A stretch of DNA of 64,000 nt from Winogradskyella ouciana (GCF_009709615.1 NZ_WJYA01000007.1:124001-188000), one strand, 5' to 3'. Positions 44,901 through 53,613 are shown, counted from the stretch's first letter. Program-made: numbers and translations. The notes: generated by a model not told the origin, from the letters alone.

Positions 44901-47900
44901 TTGTATACACTGGTACTTCAGGTGCTTTAACAAGCGTAGATGAAGGATACGATGAGTGTGGTTCACCAGATTTCTTTGCTGAAACTTCGTTTGAATCCGA
45001 TGGATCTACGACATATTATATCGCTATAGGCGGATGGAATGCTGGAGACGTTGGTAACTTTGAGTTAAGTATTACTTGTGAGGCACCGCCAGCGTGTGTA
45101 GGTCCAACAATTACTAGTGCTGATGTAGATGAGACATGTAACTCAGAGGGTTCTGGTACCTTCGACGTTGTTATTGAGGTATCCGATCTTGGAAATTCCT
45201 CACCAATGTTCGATGATGGTACAACACAGACAGCTGTAACTCTTGGTACAAATGTTCTAGGTCCTTATGATAGTGGACAAAATGTTACCATAAATATAGA
45301 TACAACAGACGATGCATGTGATGCTTCTTTAGGAGACTTTACATTTACATGTCCTGTAGAAGGTCCAGAAAATGATAACTGCGAAGATGCAGAACCAATA
45401 GACTGTGGAGATACAGTATCTGGTTCTACAGAAAATGCTACCAATTCAGGCGGTAATGGTTCACCAGACGTTTACTACGAACTTGAAGATACTGAAGCGG
45501 GTACAGAAGTAACGGTTAGTCTTTGCGGCTCGTCTTTCGATACGTATATTGGTATCCTGGATGCTTGTGATGGAACACTATTATTTTTCAACGACGATTC
45601 TTGTGGGCTTCAGTCTGAGGTGACCTTTACATCAGATGGTGCAACAACGTATTTAATAAGAGTTGAAGGGTTTGCTTCGGCTTCTGGTGCTTACAATTTA
45701 GCGATAAGCTGTGAGGAACCACAGCCAGCACCAGACAATGATTTATTCGAAGACGCTATTGCAGTTTCTTGTGGTGATACAGTATTAGGTACAACAATAG
45801 GAGCTACTTTAGATGAAGCTGATGCTCCAGATAGTCCTGACACACCTGCTGATCCAGATAGTCCATGGGTATGGTACTCATTTACAGGAACTACAGCTGG
45901 AGAAACAGTAACACTTTCTACGTGTAATGCTGGTTCTGATTTTGATACAGAGATTTTTGTATACACTGGTACTTCTGGTGCTTTAACAAGTGTAGATGAA
46001 GGATACGATGAGTGTGGTTCACCAGATTTCTTTGCTGAGACTTCGTTTGAATCCGATGGATCTACGACATATTATATCGCTATAGGTGGATGGAATGTTG
46101 GAGATGTTGGTAACTTTGAGTTAAGTGTTACTTGTGAGACACCAGATCCATGTGATTTACCACTTGAAGATTATTTCTGGACCGGAGCTGTCAGTACCGA
46201 TTGGACAGAACCAGGAAACTGGGCTGGTGGTATTGCGCCAGGCTTATCAGTATACGGAAACGTGTATATTTTAGGAGGTGCACCAAACTATCCTGTTTTA
46301 ACTCAAAATCTTTATGTAGCTGAATGTTCAAATGTGATTTGTGACCCAGGTACTTCAATAACTGTAAAGCCAAACGTTGAATTGACTAACGATGGTATTG
46401 TTGATAATTTTAATAACGGAGCTGTTGTATTTGAATCTGATGATACAGGAACTGCGTATATAGGTCCAGGTTCTGGTTTGTTCTTTGGTGAGTATACCGT
46501 AGAACGCTATATCCCAGCGAAAAGAGCATACCGTCAATTGGCATCGCCAGTATTTACATCTGAGTCAATTTCAGAAAACTGGCAACAGGATACACATATT
46601 ACTGGTCCTGCCGGAAATACGGATGGTTTTGACGTGACCCAAACCGGTAACCCGTCAGCGTATATATTTAATAATGATTCCTATTTATATGAAGAATTGG
46701 CAAATACCAACGCTACGAATCTAATGCCTGGTACGATGTATCACATTTTAGTTAGAGGTGATAGAAACACGGATTTAACCAATAACGATGCTCCGCCATC
46801 TATTACTACCTTGAAAGCAACAGGGGAATTAACACCTGAAAATACTGGTGTACCATTTGTAACTTCGGTTAATGTACCAGAACAACGTTTTGTTGCATTC
46901 GGTAATCCATTCCAGTCTCAGGTAGATATGGGAGATGTTGTAAGTATGTCTACTAATATTGACGCTGTATTCTACTGGGTTTGGGATGCCACTCTTGGTA
47001 CAAGAGGTGCATACACTGCGGTGTTTGCAGATAGTGGTATTGCTTCGGCAGGAGACTCTGATGCGAATCAATTTTTACAGGCAGGACAAGCAGCATGGGT
47101 ATATACCTCAGGTGCTGGTCTTTCTGAAGTGGTTATTGATCAATCAGCTAAAGATAACTCTCAGCTTGAAACTGATATTTTCAGAAATGGAAGTACGGCA
47201 GATCAAGGACAATTGCGCTTATCACTATACGAGAGCGGTACATTGGCCAACGGTGGGACCGCTACAGATGCTGTGTTAGTGTTATTTGATAGTAATGGCA
47301 ATAATGGCGTTGATGCTTATGATGCCGTTAACATTACAAATCTCGATGAGAATTTTGCAACCAATAATGATGGTGTCTTATTGAGTATTGAGAATAGAGC
47401 AACACCAGTAGATGAGGATGAGATTCCGTTAGAAATCAATACCTATAGAAGTACTAACTACACTATAGTAGCACAAGGTACAGCTATACAGGGAGCTACG
47501 GCGTTCTTATACGATGCGTACTTAAATGTACATACGGAGATACCAGCAACAGGTATAGTAAACTACGATTACACAGTTGATTCTAGTTTACCAGGTACTG
47601 TTGCAAATAATCGATTTAAAATAGTATTTTCAAATTCTGTTTTATCAATTGATGATTTAAATATCGCTAATGTACTCATGTATCCTAACCCAACTAATCT
47701 TGGTAAGTTCTACTTAAATGTTCCTTTAGGAATGGATGATTTAGAAGTTACTATCTATGACGTGTTAGGTGTAGAGTTGTATAACAATACAGGATTTAAC
47801 AGTGGTATGGAAATCACTATAGACCTTGGAGCAGAATTTAGCATGGGTACGTATTTTGTACACTTAAATTCTCAAGGTAAAACAGTAACCAAGAAGTTAA

Positions 47901-47911
47901 TTATTAATTAA
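41984..47911 (+). CDS. Giant repetitive surface protein with T9SS type A sorting domain
   Basis: 1975 residues. An unusual ~33-residue N-terminal extension precedes the signal-peptide helix (LMLVFLFSFSMLGFAQ, residues ~34-49). The body is acidic, Thr/Ser/Asp/Gly-rich and built of Ig/PPC-like modules. Three nearly identical 134-residue modules lie at residues 189-322, 900-1033 and 1252-1385; a following 90-residue module is also duplicated after the first two. A fibronectin-type III-like segment (~550-635) and a cadherin-like segment (~784-896) intervene. The C-terminus (~1888-1975; VLMYPNPT ... KTVTKKLIIN) is a type A T9SS sorting signal. Predicted surface adhesin; 13 bp before a PID-CTERM gene and exosortase. 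Confidence 0.9.
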   Translation: MTEKITFEAPPKKNYFSIFKKFDDHPITKGVKHLMLVFLFSFSMLGFAQTTPPLDDVLFADNCDEMTGTTISYDGASQSVLWIALDYSADCNDITIDTEGSTIDTEIGLFDEFGGLIANDDDGGTGLLSSLTINELPSGTYYIATGGFNMVFELSDFTVTSSSTSVGQITVNVTTGSEPGSGSGSAPANDLFADAIAVSCGDTVLGTTIDATLDEADAPDGADTFADPDSPWVWYSFTGTTAGETVTLSTCNAGSDFDTEIFVYTGTSGALTSVDEGYDECGSPDFFAETSFESDGSTTYYIAIGGWNVGDVGNFELSVTCEAPPACVPPTIDSAVVSEDFCDPDDGSGTFNVIVEVSDLGDSSPMFDDGTLQTAVALGTNVLGPYDSGTNVTINIDTADDACDSSLGDFTYTCPPPVPDNDGCAGALTLECGVTITGNNENATASGLDAECNGFASSSALDLFYTFEADGLSSYTVGLDDVDGGSSFDGVLFVYSGPCDDLTSIGCSDSGSPEEVTLDAPAAGTYTVRIFDYFGTGDFTLDLTCVAPPECPEPTDLAPTTQSPTATTFTWTPGGDETSWEFALSQPDATEPEPASVVNEPSGTAGHDPGQTFLVWVRAICGDNIYSDWITLEYTSPLQAPDNDLCDNAEPIDCGDTVSGTNVGATNGDGVAGDGCGSGASSVGVWYSFNGTGDTVTASTCNSTTDFDTEITVYTGACGDLTCEGNNDDDGECATEFPVGGPNLTSTFTWESEIGTTYYIYISGFDSDAIGNFDLSLTCEPPVNTPPTILGDQTITVSVEENTTDVTDVDAVDAEDDLAGIDLTYSISTTDGVDGALFNIDATTGEVSFINPPDFENPMDFGGNNGYNLRVIVTDSGGLEDFQNITVLVTDVDETPTPDNDLFADAIAVACDDTVFGTTIGATLDEADAPDGADTFADPDSPWVWYSFTGTTAGETVTLSTCNAGSDFDTEIFVYTGTSGALTSVDEGYDECGSPDFFAETSFESDGSTTYYIAIGGWNAGDVGNFELSITCEAPPACVGPTITSADVDETCNSEGSGTFDVVIEVSDLGNSSPMFDDGTTQTAVTLGTNVLGPYDSGQNVTINIDTTDDACDASLGDFTFTCPVEGPENDNCEDAEPIDCGDTVSGSTENATNSGGNGSPDVYYELEDTEAGTEVTVSLCGSSFDTYIGILDACDGTLLFFNDDSCGLQSEVTFTSDGATTYLIRVEGFASASGAYNLAISCEEPQPAPDNDLFEDAIAVSCGDTVLGTTIGATLDEADAPDSPDTPADPDSPWVWYSFTGTTAGETVTLSTCNAGSDFDTEIFVYTGTSGALTSVDEGYDECGSPDFFAETSFESDGSTTYYIAIGGWNVGDVGNFELSVTCETPDPCDLPLEDYFWTGAVSTDWTEPGNWAGGIAPGLSVYGNVYILGGAPNYPVLTQNLYVAECSNVICDPGTSITVKPNVELTNDGIVDNFNNGAVVFESDDTGTAYIGPGSGLFFGEYTVERYIPAKRAYRQLASPVFTSESISENWQQDTHITGPAGNTDGFDVTQTGNPSAYIFNNDSYLYEELANTNATNLMPGTMYHILVRGDRNTDLTNNDAPPSITTLKATGELTPENTGVPFVTSVNVPEQRFVAFGNPFQSQVDMGDVVSMSTNIDAVFYWVWDATLGTRGAYTAVFADSGIASAGDSDANQFLQAGQAAWVYTSGAGLSEVVIDQSAKDNSQLETDIFRNGSTADQGQLRLSLYESGTLANGGTATDAVLVLFDSNGNNGVDAYDAVNITNLDENFATNNDGVLLSIENRATPVDEDEIPLEINTYRSTNYTIVAQGTAIQGATAFLYDAYLNVHTEIPATGIVNYDYTVDSSLPGTVANNRFKIVFSNSVLSIDDLNIANVLMYPNPTNLGKFYLNVPLGMDDLEVTIYDVLGVELYNNTGFNSGMEITIDLGAEFSMGTYFVHLNSQGKTVTKKLIIN
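42548..42950. repeat. Internal 403-bp repeat, copy 1
   Basis: Nucleotide-level near-identical module inside the giant protein gene; partners at 44681-45083 and 45737-46139. Shared runs include GATCCAGATAGTCCATGG and the stretch encoding WVWYSFTGTTAGETV. Confidence 0.9.
44681..45083. repeat. Internal 403-bp repeat, copy 2
   Basis: Second copy of the module at 42548; like copy 1 it is followed by a related ~275-bp unit (42951-43228 versus 45084-45357) ending with a DACD-x-SLGDF segment. Confidence 0.88.
45737..46139. repeat. Internal 403-bp repeat, copy 3
   Basis: Third copy of the module. It lacks the following duplicated unit and instead precedes the non-repetitive C-terminal half of the protein. 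Confidence 0.9.
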
Positions 47912-47924
47912 TAAAACAAATACA

Positions 47925-48134
47925 ATGAAGAATTCAAAAAGCACCTTTATTAAGGTAATTAGTACCGTAGCTATTGTTTTTGCAATGGTAAGTACAACAG
48001 ATCTAAACGCTCAAGGCCCTCCAGGAGGTGCTACTGACACAGTAGATGCAATCCCATTAGATGGTGGCTTAATCGCCCTAGTTATTGGCGCAGCAGCATT
48101 TGGTGTTAAAAAATTGCGCGATAATAAAAAGTGA
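47925..48134 (+). CDS. Small PID-CTERM-like sorting-tag protein
   Basis: 69 residues consisting of an N-terminal signal peptide (residues ~1-30, ending LNAQ), a 14-residue spacer (GPPGGATDTVDAIP), a P-L-D-G-G motif (44-48), a hydrophobic helix (~49-60) and a basic end (KKLRDNKK). This is the tripartite signal organisation of exosortase substrates (PEP-CTERM-like; I recognise it as the PID-CTERM type). After both processing steps almost nothing of the protein would remain. It overlaps the XrtF start (GTGA) by 4 nt and follows the giant T9SS gene by 13 bp, so it is probably co-transcribed with both. Confidence 0.8.
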   Translation: MKNSKSTFIKVISTVAIVFAMVSTTDLNAQGPPGGATDTVDAIPLDGGLIALVIGAAAFGVKKLRDNKK

Positions 48135-48727
48135 TAAATATTAAAAATTTATTACAAGACATACCAAAACCAATAAGGCTTTTTCTCGGAAAGGCCTTAT
48201 TGCTTTTTGTTGTATGGAAGATTTTGTATGTTGGGTTTTTATTAGACTCTAAGATTTTAGATTACCCACTAACTACACATGTTGGAGAAGCATCTGCAGA
48301 ACTACTGAATCGATTTAGTTCAATGTCTGGTTTTGAATCGGTCAGAGAGGTAAAGACAAGTATTTATGAAGGTGAGCGCATTACTGAAGAAACCTCAATG
48401 ATCTATCACAACAATAAACCTGTATTATATATTGCAGATGTCTGTAACGGTTTAGAACTCATTGTTCTTTATATAGGGTTTATAGTATGCATGCCATCTA
48501 GCTTTTTTAGAAAATTGCTTTATATTGTATTGGGAGCCATACTGCTAGATGTTGTCAATATTGGTAGATGTATAGGCTTAATTTATTTACGCGAATATTT
48601 TGAATATTATTTCGATTTTGCGCATAAATATTTATTTAAAATAACGATTTACGCATTCACCTTTTTATTATGGATGTTATATGCTAGAAAAATAAATTTA
48701 AATAATGAATCTGTACAAGTCGAATAA
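48131..48727 (+). CDS. xrtF: Exosortase XrtF (GTG start)
   Basis: 198 residues with five to six membrane helices. The exosortase catalytic triad is visible: Cys105 (ADVCNGLEL), Arg146 (VNIGRCIGL) and His165 (DFAHKYLF), in the usual order and membrane context. Exosortases are transpeptidase-like enzymes that cleave tripartite C-terminal tags of envelope proteins and transfer them to a surface acceptor. No suitable ATG exists nearby; the frame opens at GTG overlapping the stop of the PID-CTERM gene by 4 nt. The associated gene (TIGR04127-like) starts within its last codons. Confidence 0.9.
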   Translation: MINIKNLLQDIPKPIRLFLGKALLLFVVWKILYVGFLLDSKILDYPLTTHVGEASAELLNRFSSMSGFESVREVKTSIYEGERITEETSMIYHNNKPVLYIADVCNGLELIVLYIGFIVCMPSSFFRKLLYIVLGAILLDVVNIGRCIGLIYLREYFEYYFDFAHKYLFKITIYAFTFLLWMLYARKINLNNESVQVE

Positions 48728-49124
48728 GGCGCGTTTTATAATAGGGCTGTTAATTATTTTTGTGCTGTATTCTGTGTACCACATCTTTTTTGCAGAAAAC
48801 ACATTTACGGCATCAATTCCAAGAAAACTTAGACATGTTATTGCACTGTTGTTTACTGTAGCTGTTTATTTTGTAGGTACGTATCATCTCGGTAAGTTGA
48901 AGGTTAAATGGATGTCTACCCTATGGCATATGGTACATATTGCCGGCTTATGTATTATCACAGCAATTGGTGTGTTTGATTGGTTATTCTTAACAGGAGA
49001 ACCGATTGTAGCATTAAGCAGGTTCGCCAGAACAATTCAAGAACTATTGCTATCACCAATATTATATGTTGCTATGGGATTACTCAATAAAACCCTAAAA
49101 AACACCTCTACTGTTGCGTCTTGA
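48705..49124 (+). CDS. Exosortase F system-associated membrane protein
   Basis: 139 residues with four hydrophobic segments and conserved N-terminus KARFIIGLLIIFVLYSVYHIFF followed by ASIPRKLRHVIALLFTVAVYFVGTYHL in shorter blocks. It matches the small membrane protein that accompanies XrtF in Flavobacteriaceae (TIGR04127-type; recognised from family knowledge). The start overlaps the xrtF end by 23 nt. Its role is unknown; perhaps an accessory or acceptor-related subunit. Last gene of the 41984-49124 run. Confidence 0.85.
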   Translation: MNLYKSNKARFIIGLLIIFVLYSVYHIFFAENTFTASIPRKLRHVIALLFTVAVYFVGTYHLGKLKVKWMSTLWHMVHIAGLCIITAIGVFDWLFLTGEPIVALSRFARTIQELLLSPILYVAMGLLNKTLKNTSTVAS

Positions 49125-49213
49125 TGTGGAATGTAGTCTAGCTAATTACCATGCGATAAAATTAAAAATCGGATAAAGAAAATTCTTTTGTTAGAAGACT
49201 AAGACAATTAGTA

Positions 49214-50455
49214 TTATCGATTTTTTAAAGCCGTTAGCTCAGCAATCTTACAAATTACCTCTACGGCCTTTTGCATACTTTCTACTGGTACATACTCATA
49301 ACGTCCATGAAAATTATGGCCACCAGCAAAAATATTAGGGCAAGGTAAACCCATATAAGACAACTGCGAACCATCTGTTCCTCCACGTATAGGTTTAATA
49401 AGTGGTGTAATGCCTAAGGATTTCATGGCTTCCTCGGCAATATCTACGATATGTTTTACAGGTTCAACCTTTTCTTTCATATTGTAATATTGATCTTTGA
49501 TTTCTATCTCAAAGATTTCAGCTTCAAACTTTGTATTAAGGTCTAAAACAATTTTATCCATCAGCGCTTTACGAGCTTCAAATTTATCTTTATCGTGATC
49601 TCTTATAATGTACTTTAGGTGAGTTTCTTCAACTTTACCTTCTATACTATATAAGTGGAAAAAGCCTTCATAGCCTTCGGTATGTTCTGGTGTTTCTAGT
49701 CTTGGGAGTGTATTGATAAATTCGGTAGCATAGTACATTGAATTCACCATCTTACCCTTGGCATAACCAGGATGTACAATTTTGCCCTTTACTTTTATGT
49801 TGGCCTCAGCGGCATTAAAGTTTTCATATTCCAACTCGCCAACTTGGCTGCCATCCATGGTATAAGCCCAATCGGCTCCAAACTTTTCGACATCAAACTT
49901 ATGGGCACCTCTACCAATTTCTTCATCTGGTGTAAAACCCACTTTTATGTCACCGTGTTTAATGTCAGGATTGTTAATGAGATATTCCATCGCTGAAACG
50001 ATTTCTGCGATTCCGGCTTTATCATCCGCACCTAAGAGCGTGGTACCATCTGTAACGATTAATGTTTGCCCAACATAGAGTAATAAGTCCTCAAAATAAC
50101 TAGGCGATAGAATGATGTTTTTTTCAGCATTAAGTGCAATATCATTGCCATCGTAATTTTCAATAACTCTAGGTTTTACATTTTTTCCTGTAAAATCAGG
50201 AGAGGTGTCAAAATGAGATATAAAACCAATAGTTGGTACATCATAATCTACATTACTAGGTAAAGTGGCCATGATGTAAGCGTTATTGTCTATGGAAACA
50301 TCTTTCATGCCTATGGCAATCAGTTCTTTAGTCAGTTTATGAGCTAAGTCCCATTGTTTTTCGGTACTTGGAGTAGTCTTTGAATTTGGGTCGGATTCAG
50401 TATCTATGGTAACATAGCTAATAAAACGATCTATAATATGCTGTTTCTCTATCAT
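49214..50455 (-). CDS. pepT: Peptidase T (tripeptide aminopeptidase, M20)
   Basis: 413 residues, standard length. The di-zinc M20 ligands are in the motifs [24 protein letters not shown] and [15 protein letters not shown], with the PepT-specific [19 protein letters not shown] and [18 protein letters not shown]-terminal motifs. It removes the N-terminal residue from tripeptides in the cytoplasm. Convergent with the exosortase run; no strong terminator is seen in the 89-bp gap. Confidence 0.95.
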   Translation of the reverse strand: MIEKQHIIDRFISYVTIDTESDPNSKTTPSTEKQWDLAHKLTKELIAIGMKDVSIDNNAYIMATLPSNVDYDVPTIGFISHFDTSPDFTGKNVKPRVIENYDGNDIALNAEKNIILSPSYFEDLLLYVGQTLIVTDGTTLLGADDKAGIAEIVSAMEYLINNPDIKHGDIKVGFTPDEEIGRGAHKFDVEKFGADWAYTMDGSQVGELEYENFNAAEANIKVKGKIVHPGYAKGKMVNSMYYATEFINTLPRLETPEHTEGYEGFFHLYSIEGKVEETHLKYIIRDHDKDKFEARKALMDKIVLDLNTKFEAEIFEIEIKDQYYNMKEKVEPVKHIVDIAEEAMKSLGITPLIKPIRGGTDGSQLSYMGLPCPNIFAGGHNFHGRYEYVPVESMQKAVEVICKIAELTALKNR

Positions 50456-50541
50456 TATGTTGGATTGTTTTCAAAAATAATCAACGGTAGGTTAAGGCAC
50501 AAGTCTGGGATATGTTTCTTTTAATTTGATGGGAATTGCCT

Positions 50542-50549
50542 TATTTTTG
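50542..50549 (+). promoter_or_regulatory. pyrD -7 box TATTTTTG
   Basis: Exact TAnnTTTG, 18 nt before the ATG at 50568. Its position excludes the earlier in-frame codon at 50526 as start. Confidence 0.65.
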
Positions 50550-50567
50550 CACAGCAAATTTTCTTTC

Positions 50568-51590
50568 ATGTATAAAGCAATAATCCGACCAATTCTCTTC
50601 TGTTTCGACCCAGAAAAAGTTCACCATTTCACATTTTCCTTAATACGAAATATCTCAAAAATTCCTGGTGTAAAGGGTCTTTTTAAAAAGATGTATTTAC
50701 TTAACGATAAAGCCTTAGAGCGTGAGTTATTTGGATTAAAATTTAAAAACCCAGTGGGTTTAGCTGCTGGTTTTGATAAGGATGCTAAACTTTATAATGA
50801 ACTCGCCAATTTTGGATTCGGATTTATTGAAATAGGAACCTTAACACCAAAACCACAAAGTGGTAATCCCAAAAAGCGATTATTTAGGTTAAAGGAAGAT
50901 TCGGCGATTATCAATAGAATGGGATTTAACAATGGTGGAGTACAAGAAGCGGTTGAACGTTTGAAGAAGAACAAAGGCGTGTTGATTGGTGGTAATATTG
51001 GGAAAAACAAAGTAACACCAAACGAAAATGCAGTTGATGATTATGAGATTTGTTTTAATGCTCTTTTTGATTATGTAGATTACTTTGTCGTAAATGTAAG
51101 CTCCCCAAATACACCAAACTTAAGGGAGTTACAAGATAAAGAGCCTTTAACTCAACTTTTAAAAGCTTTACAGGTTCTAAACTTTAAGAAGCCTAATTCA
51201 AAACCTATTCTATTAAAAATTGCTCCAGATTTAACTGACGACCAACTTTTAGATATCATAGACATTGTTAAGACTACTAAGATTGATGGAGTCATTTCTA
51301 CGAATACTACAATTTCTAGAACAGGTTTAAAAAGCAATAATAAAGTAGAGGTTGGTGGATTAAGTGGTAAGCCATTAACTCAACGTTCTACTGAAGTCAT
51401 TAGGTTTTTAGCTGAAAAAAGTAATAAAGCATTCCCAATCATTGGAGTAGGAGGTATTCACTCAGCAGAAGACGCTTTAGAAAAACTTGAAGCTGGTGCC
51501 GATTTAGTCCAATTATACACAGGCTTTATCTATGAAGGCCCTCGACTTGTAAAAGAAATTAATAAGGCAATACTAAAAAAGGCACAGTAA
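50568..51590 (+). CDS. pyrD: Quinone-dependent (class 2) dihydroorotate dehydrogenase
   Basis: 340 residues. N-terminal membrane-associating helix ([21 protein letters not shown]), then the FMN-binding barrel with [22 protein letters not shown], the catalytic-loop segment [17 protein letters not shown] (Ser of class 2 enzymes), and [29 protein letters not shown]. It oxidises dihydroorotate to orotate for pyrimidine synthesis, passing electrons to quinone. The intrinsic terminator overlaps its stop codon. Confidence 0.95.
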   Translation: MYKAIIRPILFCFDPEKVHHFTFSLIRNISKIPGVKGLFKKMYLLNDKALERELFGLKFKNPVGLAAGFDKDAKLYNELANFGFGFIEIGTLTPKPQSGNPKKRLFRLKEDSAIINRMGFNNGGVQEAVERLKKNKGVLIGGNIGKNKVTPNENAVDDYEICFNALFDYVDYFVVNVSSPNTPNLRELQDKEPLTQLLKALQVLNFKKPNSKPILLKIAPDLTDDQLLDIIDIVKTTKIDGVISTNTTISRTGLKSNNKVEVGGLSGKPLTQRSTEVIRFLAEKSNKAFPIIGVGGIHSAEDALEKLEAGADLVQLYTGFIYEGPRLVKEINKAILKKAQ

Positions 51591-51605
51591 AAACTGCGCC
51601 TTTTT
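51576..51605. terminator. Terminator overlapping the pyrD stop codon
   Basis: AAAAAGGCACAGT and ACTGCGCCTTTTT form a stem of 13 positions with one A/C mismatch and a 4-nt loop. The pyrD stop codon at 51588-51590 lies inside the hairpin (between stem and loop). It can also serve the convergent M43 peptidase gene. Confidence 0.85.
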
Positions 51606-51625
51606 AATATTTAGATTCTTAAACA

Positions 51626-53359
51626 TTAGTTTTTTATAAACGATAATGTTTGGCTAGAGTTATCTTTTTTCAATTTTATAAAATACATTCCGTTAGTTAG
51701 ACTCTCAACGTTAATATTAAGGTCTCTTTCGGATGCAATAAATGACTGCTTTATAACTTGTCCTAAAGTATTATAGATACTGTAAGCATCGGGTAAAGTA
51801 TTGGTTTTAATTGCTATGCTGCTTGATGAAGGATTTGGAAAAATAGAAATACTTTCAGTACTAAACTCATCAACGCTTAGTGTTCCGTTGAAAAAATTAT
51901 CTGCTTTACCAAAGCTAAAATCACCACCAGTTGCTAATACGACATTATTTTCGTCTAACAGCTCATAAAATCCATTGCCAGAGAAACAGCAAATACCATC
52001 TCCGTAACTATCACTTATAATAAAACTGTAGCACTCATTGGTATTAATAGAAAACACTTCAGACTTGGTTGTGAAATCGTCAACACCTTCTTCGTAAGGA
52101 CCACCAGAATATAATACATTATCGCTACTATCTAAAAATTGCCAAGAGGTCTCTGCAGGCCAATCATCTAATGTAAGATTCATAGTAATTGTAGATGTGC
52201 TAATTGATGGTGCACCAACTTCAATATATTGAGGTTTTACTTTATTAAGGATGTTTGTTCCATTTGAGACCGTTAACGCTACATCATAATCTCCAAAATT
52301 GGTGTAGGTGTGAGTTACGTTTTGAGTTGTATAATCAATGATGTTATCTCCATCAACATCCCAAGACCAAGAGGTTGCACCAACACTGCTATCTGTGAAA
52401 TTAACCGTAAAATTGTCTAAACAGCTTTCAGTTTCGTCTGCTATAAAATCTGCACTAAAGTTAGGACAGGCAAGGTTATTTCTAGAGACTTGGTATATAG
52501 CATTTATTCTGGCGTATTGTTGCGCTGAAAATAGAGTTCTACAAACCTTACGAGAGTAAGACATTACATTCAATGGATCAGCTTGGTAATATTCTCCATT
52601 GCCATCTTGCGCGAAATCGAAAAATTCGCAAGCCGCATTCACATTATTGTTGCCTAGTTTAGGATCTGCTGGTGTGTCACAAATTAAATCGCCTGTGGTC
52701 TCACAGTTAGAACCATCAACTAATTCTTCGGTAGAATTATATACATTACTATTGCCATGGGTATGTCGTAGTCCAAAGAAGTGCCCCATTTCATGTGATA
52801 ATGTACTGCCATTAGTGGTACAGCTATTTGCCATTAAGATAGTCTCTGGTCCTCCTGGATAATAAGCATAACCACATAAACCACCACCAGAACTACTACT
52901 TACAATAGAGTTTGCAAAATAAATATTTATAACACCGTTAACATTGTTGCCACTAGTTAAAGCATCTTCTTCAAATGTTTCAAAGTCGTAATAAGTATCA
53001 TTATTTATATAATTAATCCCTTCGCATAGAAAAAATTCTAAACCTGCATTAGCATAGAATGTATTCATTATAGCCATAGCATCATCTAACTCAGTAGGTG
53101 TTAAACCACCAAATCCTGCAGTAGTTCTAATGATATGGGCTTTTACAGGAACAGAAGTCATAACTGTAGATGATCTGGAGTTGAGTTGCTCTTGCATAAA
53201 TTGCTCTTCTAGCACTTTAACTTGTTCCTTAATGGAATTATAATAATTTTCAGCTTCTTGGGAATATTGGAATCCACATTCATCTGATTGTGCTGTGGTA
53301 GATGAGGTAAAACAAAAAACAAGAGTAAATGCGAGTAGCAGTTGTGTAAATTTAATCAT
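51626..53359 (-). CDS. M43-family secreted metalloprotease with PKD and T9SS sorting domains
   Basis: 577 residues from ATG 53359, whose N-terminus (IKFTQLLLAFTLVFCFTSSTTAQ split by a hydrophobic core) is a signal peptide. Pappalysin-like M43 active site HEMGHFFGLRH at residues 189-199 (His189, Glu190, His193, His199), with several Cys pairs. A PKD domain lies at about 300-390 (DSSVGATSWSWDVDGDN, FGDYDVALTVSNG), then a CUB-like region (SYGDGICC) and a type A T9SS tail (ISIFPNPSSSSI ... LKKDNSSQTLSFIKN). Secreted protease for protein degradation. The 53392 start lacks a proper signal. Confidence 0.93.
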   Translation of the reverse strand: MIKFTQLLLAFTLVFCFTSSTTAQSDECGFQYSQEAENYYNSIKEQVKVLEEQFMQEQLNSRSSTVMTSVPVKAHIIRTTAGFGGLTPTELDDAMAIMNTFYANAGLEFFLCEGINYINNDTYYDFETFEEDALTSGNNVNGVINIYFANSIVSSSSGGGLCGYAYYPGGPETILMANSCTTNGSTLSHEMGHFFGLRHTHGNSNVYNSTEELVDGSNCETTGDLICDTPADPKLGNNNVNAACEFFDFAQDGNGEYYQADPLNVMSYSRKVCRTLFSAQQYARINAIYQVSRNNLACPNFSADFIADETESCLDNFTVNFTDSSVGATSWSWDVDGDNIIDYTTQNVTHTYTNFGDYDVALTVSNGTNILNKVKPQYIEVGAPSISTSTITMNLTLDDWPAETSWQFLDSSDNVLYSGGPYEEGVDDFTTKSEVFSINTNECYSFIISDSYGDGICCFSGNGFYELLDENNVVLATGGDFSFGKADNFFNGTLSVDEFSTESISIFPNPSSSSIAIKTNTLPDAYSIYNTLGQVIKQSFIASERDLNINVESLTNGMYFIKLKKDNSSQTLSFIKN

Positions 53360-53590
53360 AGCGTTTATTAGGTTAATGGGAAAAAAGTGCACTAAAATAT
53401 AAATTTTAGTAAACTTTTGTATGATTTAACCGATGAATAGGGAATTAAACCTTGTAATTGAGAATCAGCTTTTTACTTTCGGTAATATCTAGAGGTACTG
53501 ACAAACCTTTCCCTATAAATACCATTCTTAATGAGTCTAATAACTTAGTCATTTTGAATTTTAAGCTTTACGGCATGTATCAATTTTACT

Positions 53591-53598
53591 TATTTTAG
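53591..53598 (+). promoter_or_regulatory. Possible -7 element TATTTTAG
   Basis: Located 16 nt before the TTG start of the LysE-family gene. The block TTATTTTAGTG also precedes the gene at 3893, and an ATTTTAGTGC block (minus strand, about 53400) precedes the M43 peptidase gene, so this one-base variant may be a recurrent promoter form. Confidence 0.35.
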
Positions 53599-53613
53599 TG
53601 CAAATTTTAACCC

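Noticed and set aside
42406-46000. Several antisense frames inside the giant gene (42406-42777, 44629-44910, 45691-45966)
   Set aside because: They are shadows of the three repeated modules; their mutual similarity only reflects the repeat on the other strand.
42548-46139. Possible CRISPR or satellite array
   Set aside because: The repeats are 403 bp, in frame and coding; there is no short repeat-spacer structure.
46959-47279. 106-codon plus-strand frame
   Set aside because: Fully inside the giant gene in another frame and without protein-like features.
50526-50567. N-terminal extension of PyrD
   Set aside because: Located upstream of the -7 box and not part of the conserved N-terminus MYKAIIRP.
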